A stretch of DNA of 64,000 nt from Norana najaformis (taxonomy: Eukaryota > Annelida > Clitellata > Crassiclitellata > Hormogastridae). The position numbers were made by a program, and so were the translations under genes. Below are positions 12,873-28,000 of this stretch, piece by piece (the first letter of the stretch is position 1; each line of letters begins with the position of its first letter). The DNA lies in the NCBI GenBank assembly GCA_964023275.1, contig OZ029914.1:16452049-16516048 (forward strand), given 5' to 3'. Below the pieces are notes generated by a model. That model had not been told where the DNA came from and did no database searches. It was given only the letters and a program-made list of their open reading frames with translations.

Positions 12873-14974
12873 AATGATGTTGGTCTAGCGCCTTTAATGA
12901 CGGTGAGACAACCGTGAGACATCAGCCGGCGGGTCACATCGCCCATCATCTTCATCCTCGATACTATGTGCTTCAGGAACTCTGAACCTGCTGTCATCTT
13001 TCGATTCCAGTTCGGAATCTGTTGGTGGGGCTCTGCGTGAGTGCGCGATTGTTGACTCTTCTAGTTATCAGAGCAATGTTAAGTAACAGACAAATGTCTG
13101 TTCTTTATGACATCATACATCGTTGGGGCTAGGGCAGAGAGCGCTTATACACATTTCTGATTACAAATTAAATTACGCATACTCACATTCTAATTTCCAA
13201 TTCCTGAGTGGTAATTGGAACATCAGTAAGATTTAAAAAACAAATATGGCACACATTCGTGTAACGGTCACACAAAGGTTTCCACTGCTGATTGTAGACC
13301 GTTACCAATAACTGCCAACTCAAATCACTGTGAAGATTCGCTGGACTTACTGCAGGCCTGTCATAACCGTTTTCTGTCTAAGTATATGATAGGCATATGT
13401 GATTCGGTCTGGCGCACGATGTTTCAGTAAAAGGAAGCAATTACATGGTTGGTTATTCATATTGTGTATGTGTTAATAATACACATACTGTAGCATTATA
13501 ATGTATCATTTACGTATGATGCTGTAAATAACTGACTTTATAATTAGTTTCAAGGGTTGTGGGTCTATATGGGTTTGTGGACTATGAATTCAGTGCAGGG
13601 CAAAGCCTCTAGCCGTTTTAAACAGGCTGTTTTTGAACGAATCATTAAGGAACATTATTAAACTTTGGCTTGAGGGAATATGTATAAGACACGCCTTGCT
13701 CTGGCACCTACTTCCGCATGCGGTGTTGACTTACAGAAGGACCCTTTTGCCAAGTGAAATGACGCTCTGTATAAGGATCGGCGACTTACTTGAAGGAACA
13801 TCAATTTCAGTTATCGGACTTGTTCGTGTATAATAGTAAAATTTCTCGTATCAAACTCACGATTCATAAATTGTGATTTGTTTTGGGCATATGGCGAGTT
13901 TTCTTCAAATTGTAACAGGCGATCTAGATGATAACATCTTCTGCTATAGCATATTGCTATGGATAAACTTTCAGGTACTTCTTCGAAATGAATTCGGTAA
14001 ATTCTTAGTTCCTTTACCAGTCCTGTCGTTCATTCAGCATCACTTGTTTCGAAACATCCATCAGTCACTACTCAAGCTTTGCATTCAGAGCTAAAGACCC
14101 AAGCACATCTTCGAGAAATCTTCCCTTGGTATATATGCATGTATCCAAGAACTTATATGGCGCGTTTTAAGAACCTTACAAAGGCGCTACGGCATGGCTT
14201 TCTAGAAGTTCCATAAAGGTACGTCTTAAGATGGACCGAGAATGTTTCTTGAGCTGTTAAGGAAGCAATAGTTCGAATTGCTGGAAGAAGACCCCACAAC
14301 CCACCGTAACAGCTTCACTGTCACTTTTTCTCTCTGGTATCCCGGTAACCGCTTCTTAATCTTTGTACGGAAATTCTGACTTAACGTAGAGCTCTTGAAT
14401 TTGCTTAAGTTGCTCTGTCTCCGTTCATCTCTGGTCTTAAACGGAAGTCTGATCTTGTACTTCAAGCCGTATCTCTAGATAACCCCTTTGACTTGACGTA
14501 GCGCTCATAATAAGTTGGTGTCATGCTCTTAGCTTTGAAAGTAGCGCTTTAGAAATTTTCGAGTTTACAATTATGATTAGGATGAATATTTGGATAGACC
14601 TATCTACGTAACTTCTGCAATTATAATTTTTATACATTATTTTTAAATATAATAATAATAATAGAAGTAGAAGTAGTAGTATTAATAATACATGCATACA
14701 TACATGCATATATTCACACATATATACGCATACGTACGTACATGCATACACACACAGCAGAAGAGTGTTATGGCCATCGAGAGATCTGGCTCTCTCTGAC
14801 ATTTACAGTGATTTCAAGTGATGAAGTAAGAATTTGGCTCATTGTTCGGCCTCTTCGCCGAAAAATGTTGAGCAGTCAACCGTCAATCTCTGAATCAGTT
14901 TCCTCGAATGACCTTAAACGCCAGCTAAGCCTAACAATCTTGCTACAATGGAAAATACAACACGATTGACTATA
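12873..14974. other. No gene seen
   Basis: Several short open frames but no domain I recognise and no matching splice pattern. 14,260-14,590 may be a very old family A copy. A pyrimidine/purine-rich (ATA)n stretch lies near 14,645-14,690. I searched here for the first exons (signal peptide, N-terminal half-domain) of the lectin gene and found none that I can support. Confidence 0.4.
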
Positions 14975-15180
14975 ATACACTGCAATTCAATATAACAATA
15001 TACAATACAATTCAATACAATACAATGCAATGCAATACAAAAATGCAATAGGTCCTACAATACAATGAAATACAATGAAATACAATGAAATACAATGAAA
15101 TACAATGAAATACAATGAAATACAGTACAGTACAATAGACAATACAATACGATGAAATACGATACAATGTGATTCGACAT
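14975..15180. repeat. Pentamer/decamer tandem repeat
   Basis: Degenerate (ACAAT)n passing into about six perfect TACAATGAAA decamers near 15,057-15,121, then degenerating again. Confidence 0.9.
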
Positions 15181-15343
15181 AAACAGTTATTCAATCTTTG
15201 AATAATTTGCATGCGCCCCAATTGAACCTCTTAATTTCTCTTTGAATTAGGTTGGTTTGTAGTGCTGATATTGTCTACGAACGTTTTCTGTTGCGGAACT
15301 AAGCAAAGTAACAATTCTCAACAGCAATGACGAACAATTTCAG

Positions 15344-15575
15344 TTCCTTGCGGCCAACAGATCAATGATTTACACCTGGACAAATGGCCATAATCTGTGC
15401 AGCGAGCGAGGAATGACACTGCCCATAATAAAGTCTCCGTATGACCAGTTTCTTCTGACCACCTTCTTGCACTCTAAGGGTGTTTTTGAATACAACGTCT
15501 GGTTGGGAGCAAAGACGAACATCAATCACGAGTGGGAATGGCTGAATGGTTCTCGGCTTACCACTTACCGGTTTG
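15344..15575 (+). CDS. Orphan CTLD exon at the 5' side of the lectin receptor gene
   Basis: An acceptor (AATTTCAG) precedes and a donor (GTAAGT) follows this 232-nt exon, which ends in phase 1. It encodes the middle of a C-type lectin domain: YTWTNGHNLC, then LPIIKS (usual place of LATI.S), NVWLGAKTN (usual WIGL) and WEWLNGS. The N-terminal Cys segment and the C-terminal EPN/WND half would sit in neighbouring exons; I found neither between 12,900 and 18,890. It may belong to an upstream part of the same receptor, or be a relic exon. The frame stays open if read through the acceptor, so the start is not certain. Confidence 0.6.
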
Positions 15576-17699
<2,124 letters not shown>

Positions 17700-18170
17700 G
17701 CAGAAATCCAACACCTGCTTTATGTCTGCTCTCATTTCATGACCATATGATTTTACTTCCGTTCATTTCTCCCTCCAGTGTCCAACGCATTTCCGAAATT
17801 CCAAGAATGTCACATCTGTATCTTTTCATCTCTTCCTGAAGCAGCTGCAGTTTGCCTGCCGCCCACAGTGTTCGGTCGTTCCATGTTCCTACGGACAGTA
17901 CGTCTTTAGCAGGTGTAATCTTTCTTTCGGTAGCTGACTTTTCCATCCAACCCCGATTGCTCAGTTGGAGTCGCGGACCTTGTTTAGCCGGGCGACGTCC
18001 GGGCCGGCATGTTCGTGGATTTAAGTTTCCTGGCATCAGATTTCAATAGTCTTTGTTTTTTACTGTCAGCGCATCGACACTCATCTGACAAACCCTCCTC
18101 CTTTTTCCGGGTTTGGGACCGGCACGGGGGAGCTGCTGGTTTGCATCTTCCCGAGGCGGAGTTGGTTAAA
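17700..18170 (-). mobile_element. LINE fragment: 5' region and start of the endonuclease
   Basis: The - strand encodes VGTWNDRTLWAAGKL, EEMKRYRCDILGISEMRW and GEMNG, the N-terminal apurinic endonuclease segment of a non-LTR retrotransposon (the type often labelled craniofacial development protein 2-like). The GC-rich leader lies at 18,070-18,170. The left boundary of tandem unit 1 falls inside this fragment, so unit 2 carries only its distal part (31,927-32,170). Confidence 0.75.
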
Positions 18171-18894
18171 TAATTACTTAGACTTAATCTTTGATCATTG
18201 TCTTTCCTTAAAATCTTACATGCAACGTCTTGTCAAGGAGTCAGACTTAGTATACTTTGTCCTTCTCTTTTGCAAGTACTTGTGCACTGTCGAATCCACT
18301 TATTTATTTCGTTATTCTGACCAGTTCGCTCACGCTGATGTTACATTAAATATGGCTTTAAAGGAAGTTTCTCTCATTTCAGTTCTTTCTTTCACATATG
18401 GAATTCCTTGATGCTATATTTACTGACCTCATATCCTCATCTTCAAATACCATCGCTGACATTGTCACCAGTGAAAAGACAAAAGTTGGGTTACTAAACT
18501 ACCCTATCTTTGCTAGTTATTTAAAGCCCAAACATCGCAAACAGCCTGTTCTTTTTCTCTCCCACAACTCCTTCGCTCGTCTACAGTTCCTACTAAAACT
18601 TCGTTAATAGCTAAAAGTTTAAAGACGACACAATTTAAATATTATTTATATATTTATTAAGTACCATTATCTAATGAAAAAGCAGCAATCCATGGCGCCA
18701 AGATATTGTGCGTGAAGGACTTACTCAGGTCTTTACATAGCCTAAACTTCGTAAAGGAGGCTCCTGCCCACGCAGTCCATTTTGCAAGGCCAGCGCTAAA
18801 ACCCAATCGATTGCCGTGTCACCAACAAAGATTTACTTGTTTGAAGTAAACTATGGCTAAAACTATGGCTATTTTTATCTGTGTGTTGATGTAG

Positions 18895-19079
18895 CGCTGG
18901 TATCTGGCGTCTGTGATTCGCCGTGGTTCCAGTTAGATGGTGCTTGCTACTACCTTAGCCCAAATGAGAACAGCGAACAGATGGCATCATGGCACCAATC
19001 GCAGAGCTGGTGCCTGCAGAATGGCGGATACCTCGCCACCATCGAAGACATAGACGAAAGAAGACTCATCACTGACAGA
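18895..19079 (+). CDS. Unit 1 exon 1: CTLD1, N-terminal half
   Basis: Acceptor TTGATGTAG, donor GTCAGT; enters in phase 1, leaves in phase 0. Encodes VCDSPWFQLDGACYYLS, SWHQSQSWC and GGYLATIEDIDE: the first Cys, the W.....C helix and the LATI segment of a long-form CTLD. Confidence 0.85.
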
Positions 19080-22000
19080 GTCAGTTAAGAAGCCTATTAA
19101 AAACTTAACTGTAGCTAAAGCGCTACATTAATACTTTACTAATCCTAAAAGTTCGGCACAGTAGTCTTTTCATTTGAGCGTTTGGTGTGTAATCGAACGA
19201 TAGCGGCTTCGAGCCATACAAGTTGTTCGCGCAATGGTGTCCTCTCGTTAAGCTACTTATTTTGGTATCGGTAAGAACTATGACGATTTTCAATTTACAT
19301 AGAAAACACAAGCAAGGCAATGCACTGGGACCCGTTCAATACTTAGGCTATTACGCATCGCCGGCTGGTGTCTAAGAGAGGAAATGAGGAGCTGCCAAAT
19401 GTCCCATTATGGGATGTAGAAATCATTTTCAGAGGCACGCGGGAGTCTAGTGGATATAGCGTGTTGGACTTTCAAATACAGTTGCAAAGTTGATTACCAT
19501 TATTGTTCTTCATAGGTACAACCAGTTTCAGTCCGAAGTACAGCCCTACAAGAATACATATCGTATATGCGTATCGTATATATGCTTCTGTGGTAGCCAA
19601 CTCTCTTGGAAAGCAAGCTTCTTCTTCGGCGGCTCTAAATTTTGTGGTCAAATAGCCGGTTTTTCCAGATTTTGATTTAGCTATTGCAATGCCGTTAACA
19701 TGGCTTTAGCCTTTTACGTTTTATATCTTAGAGACGTCATTTTATTTCATTACTTGATGTCTGTTAACTAATAGGCTTACTTATATTTATTTTAGACGCA
19801 ACTTGGAATGTATAACGAAGCTATATGGATCGGCTTAAATAAATTGGAAGATCGCACCAACTACAAGTAAGCTACAGTAATCCGGAAGCAGTTTCACTCA
19901 GCGCATGCGTTAATTTACAAGGACCCTAAGAAGCAATTTTCATAAGGTTAAGTCATGAGGGTGAAGTGAATACTCAATTACGGCCAAAGTCGTTGTGTGT
20001 ATTTGTATCATATGAACTGTTTTTCACCGGATTCAAGCTCGACCAATTAATAGATGTCTCCGTAGCATCAAAAGCCAGTGCAACATATCTCGCATATGTT
20101 ATATGCAGGAAATGGTTCACTGGCTTACTCTTGAGAAACGCATCCAATTGTGCCGAAACTGACATTACTAGTAGGTACCGTGCTGTATACATCAAGGATG
20201 TAGGCTAGGTGTTCAGGTCAGCCGGATGAATGCTACGCTCTGCTGCCCAAGGAGAGCTGTAGATATTCTTGCTGCTGAACATATCCTTATATCTCTCGTC
20301 ACTCCCTGCACACGTCTCTTCTTTCTTGTAGTATCTTAGGATCATTCCAATAATTATATCTTCTTTTATCATTGTGGATACACAGCATTATGTGACAAGA
20401 CGGAAAGATACCACGGACGAGCTACATGTGCATTCAGCGCTTGTAGGATGTTTCAGAAAGCCGCTACATAACTATCATTGTTACATTATACTGCTCCCCA
20501 TCAAGTAAAACTGCATACTATGGAGCTGTGTACCAATGAATCAAATTCATTTACTGTTCTGCTTAAATTGTGTTAGATGGATTGATGGAAGTACGTCGGA
20601 GTTTCGTGACTGGGCAGCGGGTGAGCCAAACAACGCCAGTAATGGCATGTGTGTCTTCCAACTGACACATCCGAAACAAGGTTCATGCATTGCTTCATGG
20701 AAACTACGATACCCTCTGTATGCGATTATTATTATTATTTTAAGCCCCAAAATTCAGAAAATGTGGAATTATTATTATTATCATCATCATCATCAATCAT
20801 CATCATCAATATCGTCAGCATCATCATCATAATTATCAGCATTACAAAAGTGAGTATTCTAACAGTCTGCTAATATGCAACACTGTTAGGAAATTCAAGC
20901 CATTCAGATAATCACAGAGTTGTTCAGATGCCTAAGTATAAAAAGCCTAACTAACCAAAAGTTCACATTTATCAGATCAATCGCTTCGTTTACACAACCT
21001 GCCTCATACCTAATTCACCTGAACTTAAAAGCATGCTAACTACATTCCATAATACGTTGGTTATATTAAACTATAAGGTTTCGCATACAGCTTTGGGCAA
21101 ATTCTGCACATAATTACGGGCAAATTTTCTGAATGCAGATATTAATATTGCTAAGACCAAGCTCTCTGTATAAGTACGTTAAGTGATCTCTGTTACGTTA
21201 GAATAACATTCCATAACAAAGCACGTTGGCTGTGAAAGTAGCATAGAGCGACGGTAATAATGTTGACTATGGTAATTAATTGTGATGGTTATGATGATCA
21301 TGATGATGGTGACGATGAGTAAAATTATGATAACAATCATAAAGAAGGTGATGAAAAAGAAAAGAAATAAGATGACGAGGAGCAACAGATATTAAAGTTT
21401 TATCGATAAAAGCTCTGTTTGATTTGAGCTCATACTGTAACTGATTTTGTGTTACAGATTGCTTCACACGTGATCCTGGTGTCAACACTATTAATGGCCT
21501 GTTTAATAGTCCATATGATGAAAATCGACCACACACATTTTATTTTGGTTATCTGATGGGTCTTGATGACGTGGCTGGGTCGGCTGAATGCCAGTCAAGA
21601 TGCTCCGTCGAACCACCTTGTTACTCCTACACATTTATATCAAACAGTTGTCCTAACTATACATGGATGGGAGAATGCATGGGCCGAAGCAACGAGTACA
21701 ACGTCAACGATCCGGCTGAATACGCCATCAGTGGAACGAGATACAACTGCAACGAAAGCGGTAAATATCCAGATAACTTTAAGCACTATGATTATTTTGA
21801 TAATAAAGCAGTCACTGTGCCCAAAAGTACAGTGCTCAGCGACAGAATATATACTGTCGACAGTTTAGTCGAATATGTAAATGTAAAGGTTTTCTATAGC
21901 GACCGTATAGCCTCGACCCTGCTCATTTTGCAATGAATTTATCAGGTGAGATCCTTCACCACCGAGCTGATAGTACAAGAATATTTAGGTGTAATAGCGG

Positions 22001-25000
22001 TGCTGGATAAGATAGTATTGACATTGTTTTAGTCAAGACAAGAACGTCGTCATAGGTTGATATGTAAATTCAATAATTATTACATTTGTCGAATACATGA
22101 AGATAATCCTCCGCGAATTCTTGATTCCAAATAAACAAAGACGAGAAATTTCGGTCATGCTAAAAGCAACTCGTTTATTTACTACTTGACGAAGTCATTC
22201 TGTCTCTATAACTTCAGTCCCGTGATCTATATTCCTCTGTCTGTCCATACATACGGTGATCAGTATAAATCTCTCACTACATCTTTGTCTATCAGACATG
22301 ATTTCCATCTGTTCGTTTTCTTCACGTATATGTGAAAGTTATCTTCTCCCTTTGTCTCTGTCTTTATCGCTTTCTCTGCCTGCATTGTTCCAAATGGATT
22401 CATGGCCTTCGTCTGAAATTTCCATCTGCCTGTCCGTTGATATGTGAGCCGACCAGGGTCATTAGGGCTTGATTGTTAAACTGCATCCACACGCAGAACG
22501 ACATCTTACTATTAATAATCTATCATCATGTATTCGCGTAGGCAAAGCCCATCACGGGTCTTAGTTAACTTCTATGAAATAAATATTGGCCTAGAAATTT
22601 TGCGAAAGAGGAACCTGACCGCCTTAAGCCCTAAGTAAGTGCGTAGCACGATGCCAAGTCGAATTGAATAAGTCTTTTATTAATTAACTGAGACGTAACG
22701 TAGACCGAAATTAAAGTTCAACAGTAGTTCAGTAGTTCTGCAAAAGTTCTACATCGTCTGAAGAGTTCGGCTCGGTCTCCTCTAAAGAGTCACTTTCCCC
22801 CTATTTAACTAGTCTGACACTCCCTCGAGTCCAGTTTCCCACTGGTGAACTGGTGAACTGGTGAATCTGTTTGACACTCCCTCACATCGAGTTCTGCATT
22901 CCACCAGTAACCTGTCTGGCACTCCCTCACAACTCAGGTAAGTGTCAAAATTTGCGAGCCGATGGCTCACTTCCAGCTACCATCCGTGAACACCAGAGGG
23001 CACGAACGGACGCACATGCCGACGACGAAGACACGTGAGGCGAGGAACGTGACAGTGCGAAAAGTTCCATTTGAGTAAGAGTAAACTATGCGGGGCCTAA
23101 ATGCAACGTTTACTTGTAATATGTCATTACTCCCGGCGTTCCATTAATCCCATCATACACTCTGCGTAAGTGACACTCGCTATGGTGAAGGATCTCGCCC
23201 GATCACTTCATTGAAAAATGAGCAGGGAAAAGGATATACGGTTGCTAAAGAAAAACGTGTACAGTTACATTTACTATGGCTATAGTGTACAGTTACATTT
23301 ACTATGGCTATAGTGTACAGTTACATTTACTAATGTCACAGTAATCATTCCAAACTGTATGAAGGTCATACTATTATCCAACAATAGAGCGGCCATCTCA
23401 TTAATTGTTTTGACACTTTTGAATACATCCTTCTAAGAACGGCTTGTACATAAGTAACCTAAGCTACCAACTGCTACACTACAGGCTTAACCTATTACTT
23501 GCTTCCTCCTTGTTGCTCTTCTAAAATACTGTCATCATGCATTGATCAGCTACGCCACATGCTCTTATGTAAAGACGAATTTTTGCGATGATTCTGAATA
23601 TATTTAGGGTTCTGGTACGTTGGCAATTGCGGCGAGACGAGAGGATTCGTTTGTAAGAAGGAAGCAAACAGCACAGTGACGCCCAGTCCAACGATACTTC
23701 CAACACCAGCCGTTCCAGGATTCTGTCCAGCAAAATACTTCGATGCCGGAGGCATGACACTTTATTCAACTAAACCTCAAATTGCCTGCATATCAGATTT
23801 CAGTTACCTGCTGTCACTTTCTGGTGTTATTCCTGCAAACTTCAGTCAACAACTGTGCATTTTACAAAACACTTATTCAATCAACGTTACTGATATTATG
23901 TAATTTAATGTAAGAAGACAATTATATAGCGCTCTTCTTCCAAAAAGCGCTGCTTTAACGGCTATCCAACTGATCTAAAAACGTCCGATTTAAGATAAAC
24001 AGAAACTGAGAGTTGAGCTGAACTAATTGAAACAAGACGTGTGTTTAAAGGAATAGTGTTGCAAGAGGTAGGTCCAATGCACGAGAACGCCCGACGAGCT
24101 CGAAAGAGTGTGCGAAGGCGAGAAACCTGTAAATCTCCACGGGCTGCAGAACGTAGTGATTGGCTGACCAGGCTGAAAATCTGTCATGCATACAAACAGC
24201 GTCGTTGAGATGTTCAAAAGGCGCTACAGATAAGTCCATATCTATAAACGCATGCGTGCATGCGTACATATATACACCAATCCATACATTAATATATAAA
24301 TACATACATACATACATACATAAATATATGCATGCATGAATACATACATACATACACTTATACATATATACATACGTGCATACATAATACACGCTTACAC
24401 GCATGCATAAATACATGCATACATTTATACATACATACATACATATATTCATGCTTGCATAGGCTTAACTGTCTATATGTTAGACCAACATGGAATTTGT
24501 AACGACCAATGTCTATTATTGTTATAAATAACGTTACAATATATTAGAAACAGTAATTCAGCTTCATTGAAATGCGCGGTTTTTATTTTTGCAAATTTCC
24601 AGGTAACAAATGTTTTAAGATCGTAGTCAAATCCGCATATGATGGTTTGACTTGGGACATGGCTCTGGATCTTTGTCGTGCTGAACCAGGAATTGCTCCA
24701 GATATGGCCAGCATTCTTTCGGAATACGAAAATGGTCAGTGGGAAAATTAGTTAGTGTTGTTAGAATTAGTTTATTAGAACCGATCACGCTCTGCCAATG
24801 TTCTCTGTGGCTTATACAGAATCTACGACTCCGCTAACTATTTTTTTTTAAATCAGCTAATCCCGTTAATATACGTATGCTGTTTATACTATGATATTGC
24901 AGGCCCTGTATAAACTTGTGATGCATTCTTAAATAGTCTGTAGGTATTTGAAATTTGAATATAGGTTAAACTATGATTTCGTCTTTTGTTAGAAATACCA

Positions 25001-28000
25001 TAGGCCTGATATCCTCAATGTCAGGGTTTTGTGAGAAAAATCACTAGGTTAATGAGTTTTTTCGTTAGCGGCGATTACAATGCATCTTCGGAACGAATAC
25101 TGGGGATTTTGGATTGGGTTACAACAGTCGGACTTATTCAACTACCAGTGGCTTTGGACTGACAACCAGGATGCCACATACTTCAATTGGGCATCAGGAA
25201 AACCATCAGGATCTGTGAGCCTTCTATATTTTTTAGCGCTTTTATATTACATAATATGCGTGTTTTGAACGTGCTTCTGCATAATCCGCATCCTTATACA
25301 GTAGTCTTGGGCTTTGACGATGTCCTATGAAAGCCGTAGTATTCTTACGATAACGTTGTGTTCCATTCCGCCTGCACCTTCTGTCAATGACCTTACTAAC
25401 CGGATGCTAATAGATCTCACAAATATGCGGCAGTGTTTGCCACGTAGCTTTGTTGTCTTCACTGGCTATTGTGATCAAGCATTCAAAGCTTACCTTTTGG
25501 CTAAATATTATGATTAACGTTGTATTTCATGATATTACGATTTTCATTTGAAATATGGCTTTTACTAAAATGGATAAACACATCAGCTCAACGGCGTACG
25601 TGATACAGTAGACCATCACATAACCGCTGTCTAAGTCATTCTCAGTCGTTGACATCGAATCGGTTTTTTTGTGATCACAGTTTTTGTTTTAATCAAGATA
25701 CGTCGTCATTTTACGAGGAAAACTGTTGTTTCTTCACAGGCAAAGTGCACCGAACTGTGGACGCATCCAAGTCCAGCTGGGACATGGAATAATCTCGATT
25801 GCTTGCAGCGTCGCGGATACATATGCCAGACATACAAAGGTTACGAAACCATCTAAAACGGACCTCGCATATCTTTACCTATGTACTGAGCTGTCTCTCT
25901 GTTATTCATTCATTCATTCCAATCAATGGCGGCCTCTAATTGTATTTATTTCTTTTAAATTAAAATTCTATCATTCAGATAAAAACATGATAGAGAATAA
26001 GTAGGGGAGAGTATTTTGTTACTAGTGGTCATTCAGATTATTCACATCATTCAGATTCAGATCATTCAGATGGAAATTAGTAGAGGCAAAACCACTATGC
26101 CAAAGCCTATTAAAAAGACCAAATCCACGAAGTCAAAGCCTATTAAACGACCAATTTTTAAAATATAGACCATCTTGACTTAATTTCAGATGCTAATTCG
26201 ATCATTTCGACCCCACCGAGCACCCCTGCCCACAGCTGTACGACTGACTATTACAACTACGGTGGAATCTGCTATCGAAAGCTGACAACCGGCACCAGTT
26301 GGTCGTCTGCCCTGGCAACTTGTGAGGCAGACGGCGCCACTTTAGCTACGATCCACAGCGAGGCAGAAAACTCGGCGCTGTATGTTTTCGGAAGTGATAT
26401 TGCTCCATTTTGGATTGGATACCATAAGGTTTGACTTGCAAGGTCTTGAAATTATTATGAATAGCGAGTTGAGACTTCCAGTATTGCAAAGTAATATTAA
26501 ACTTATTAGGCGTAGCTGGTTAAATCTGCAATTCTTTATTTAATAAGACATTTATGACGATATTCATTAACATTGCTTTACATTGTACATACATGGACAA
26601 TACTAAGTCTAACTGACAAATTTGAAGGCAGCAATATAGGCCTATTACATTCAAAGGCTAGGTTTAGGATTGAAATGGTTTCATTAATAAAGATTTTCCA
26701 GCAGGTGAGGACTTCATAAATAACCGGAATAGCACGGAGATGACAATGATTACTCTTAAACAATTAATTTGCATTACTGAGGAAGAAGTAGATGAAATCT
26801 TAGCGATTTTTCTGTGGTTAATGAAGAATGAAAACGACGAATGGGTTTGGACTGATGGCTGGCCAGACATTTACAGCAACTGGAATGCAGGAGAAGAACC
26901 AGGAACAGGTGGCGGATGCGCTTCCTTCAAGGAAAATGGAAGATGGAAGGACGACGAATGCAACAACAGCCTGGCAGCCGTATGCATGATCTCTACTGGT
27001 GCGTCGGATTTGCACACGGAATCTAATCCGATTAAATTATCTTTTACTGTAATTGGCGGCGTACCGAAATTGGCTAAAGTTTACTCTTAGCTAGACTACC
27101 TAGGTGATTTTATCAGCGCCTATGAAAACCTGTTTTTATCATAGTTCTCGAGCTAAATTGAAAATTTCAGATGCAATGTATTAGTACATTAGGCAAGCAT
27201 CTTGTAACGTAACCAATACAAAGTTAATCTAATCTAATAACTTCTACAACACCGTTATCAGGGCATCAATCAATGGTCGTTTCAAGTGATATTGTTTATC
27301 AAAGACCCCACTACTACAACTACGGCGGAGAAGCCATGTCAAATTCCAGTAGGTCAGAGAAGTCAGAAAGATTAAACAAAATAACAGATTGGAGTAATAA
27401 GCAAAATCAAACTTTTATGTGCTACATCCTTTAACCAACTTTTCCAGTCATTTCTTAGAGTAGGCTACTTTATAGCAACTTTTCTTTTCCCGTTATGTTG
27501 CAGCAACTGTGCCAACTACTCCAGCACCTGTGGAAGGCGTCTGTCCTTCTGGCTGGGTGGACTACGGTACCAGTTGTTACTACTTTAGCCAGTCATATGA
27601 CAACATGAATTGGGATATGGCACTGGTCACCTGCGACAGAAGAGCAGGACTGTTCACAGTAGGAAATCTGGCATCAATCCACAGCGAAGTTGAAAATCAG
27701 TTCATTTACGAAAATTTTATATCTCTCGGCACCACCCAAGCATGGATCGGTCTCTACGACGAGTATCAGGGTAGGCTTCAAATGAACTGAACTTTTTATA
27801 TATTACAATCATAATATAATTATAACATAATCATCACTGGAAATTTAATTCGTATGGACAACGAAAGAAGAGCCAATCAAGAAATGAACTGAATTCCTGA
27901 AGGAAAACGGAGGAAGGGAAGATCAAGGAAGAACTGGCCATAGACCATCAGAGACGACCTTGGATGTTTGGAGGTGTCGTGGGTCGAGGCAGGAAGACTG

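Noticed and set aside
20681-20832. Extension of lectin exon 3 into an Ile/Tyr/His/Ser-rich tail
   Set aside because: It reads microsatellite sequence and loses the final CTLD cysteines; the GTTCAT donor gives a complete domain in both units.
24045-24452. - strand 135-codon Cys/Tyr/Met-rich frame
   Set aside because: Mostly repeat translation; it lies in a lectin intron and is not kept as such in unit 2.
27305-27345. Extra Thr-rich linker exon between lectin exons 9 and 10
   Set aside because: An acceptor-like site is present, but no donor gives the phase required by exon 10.
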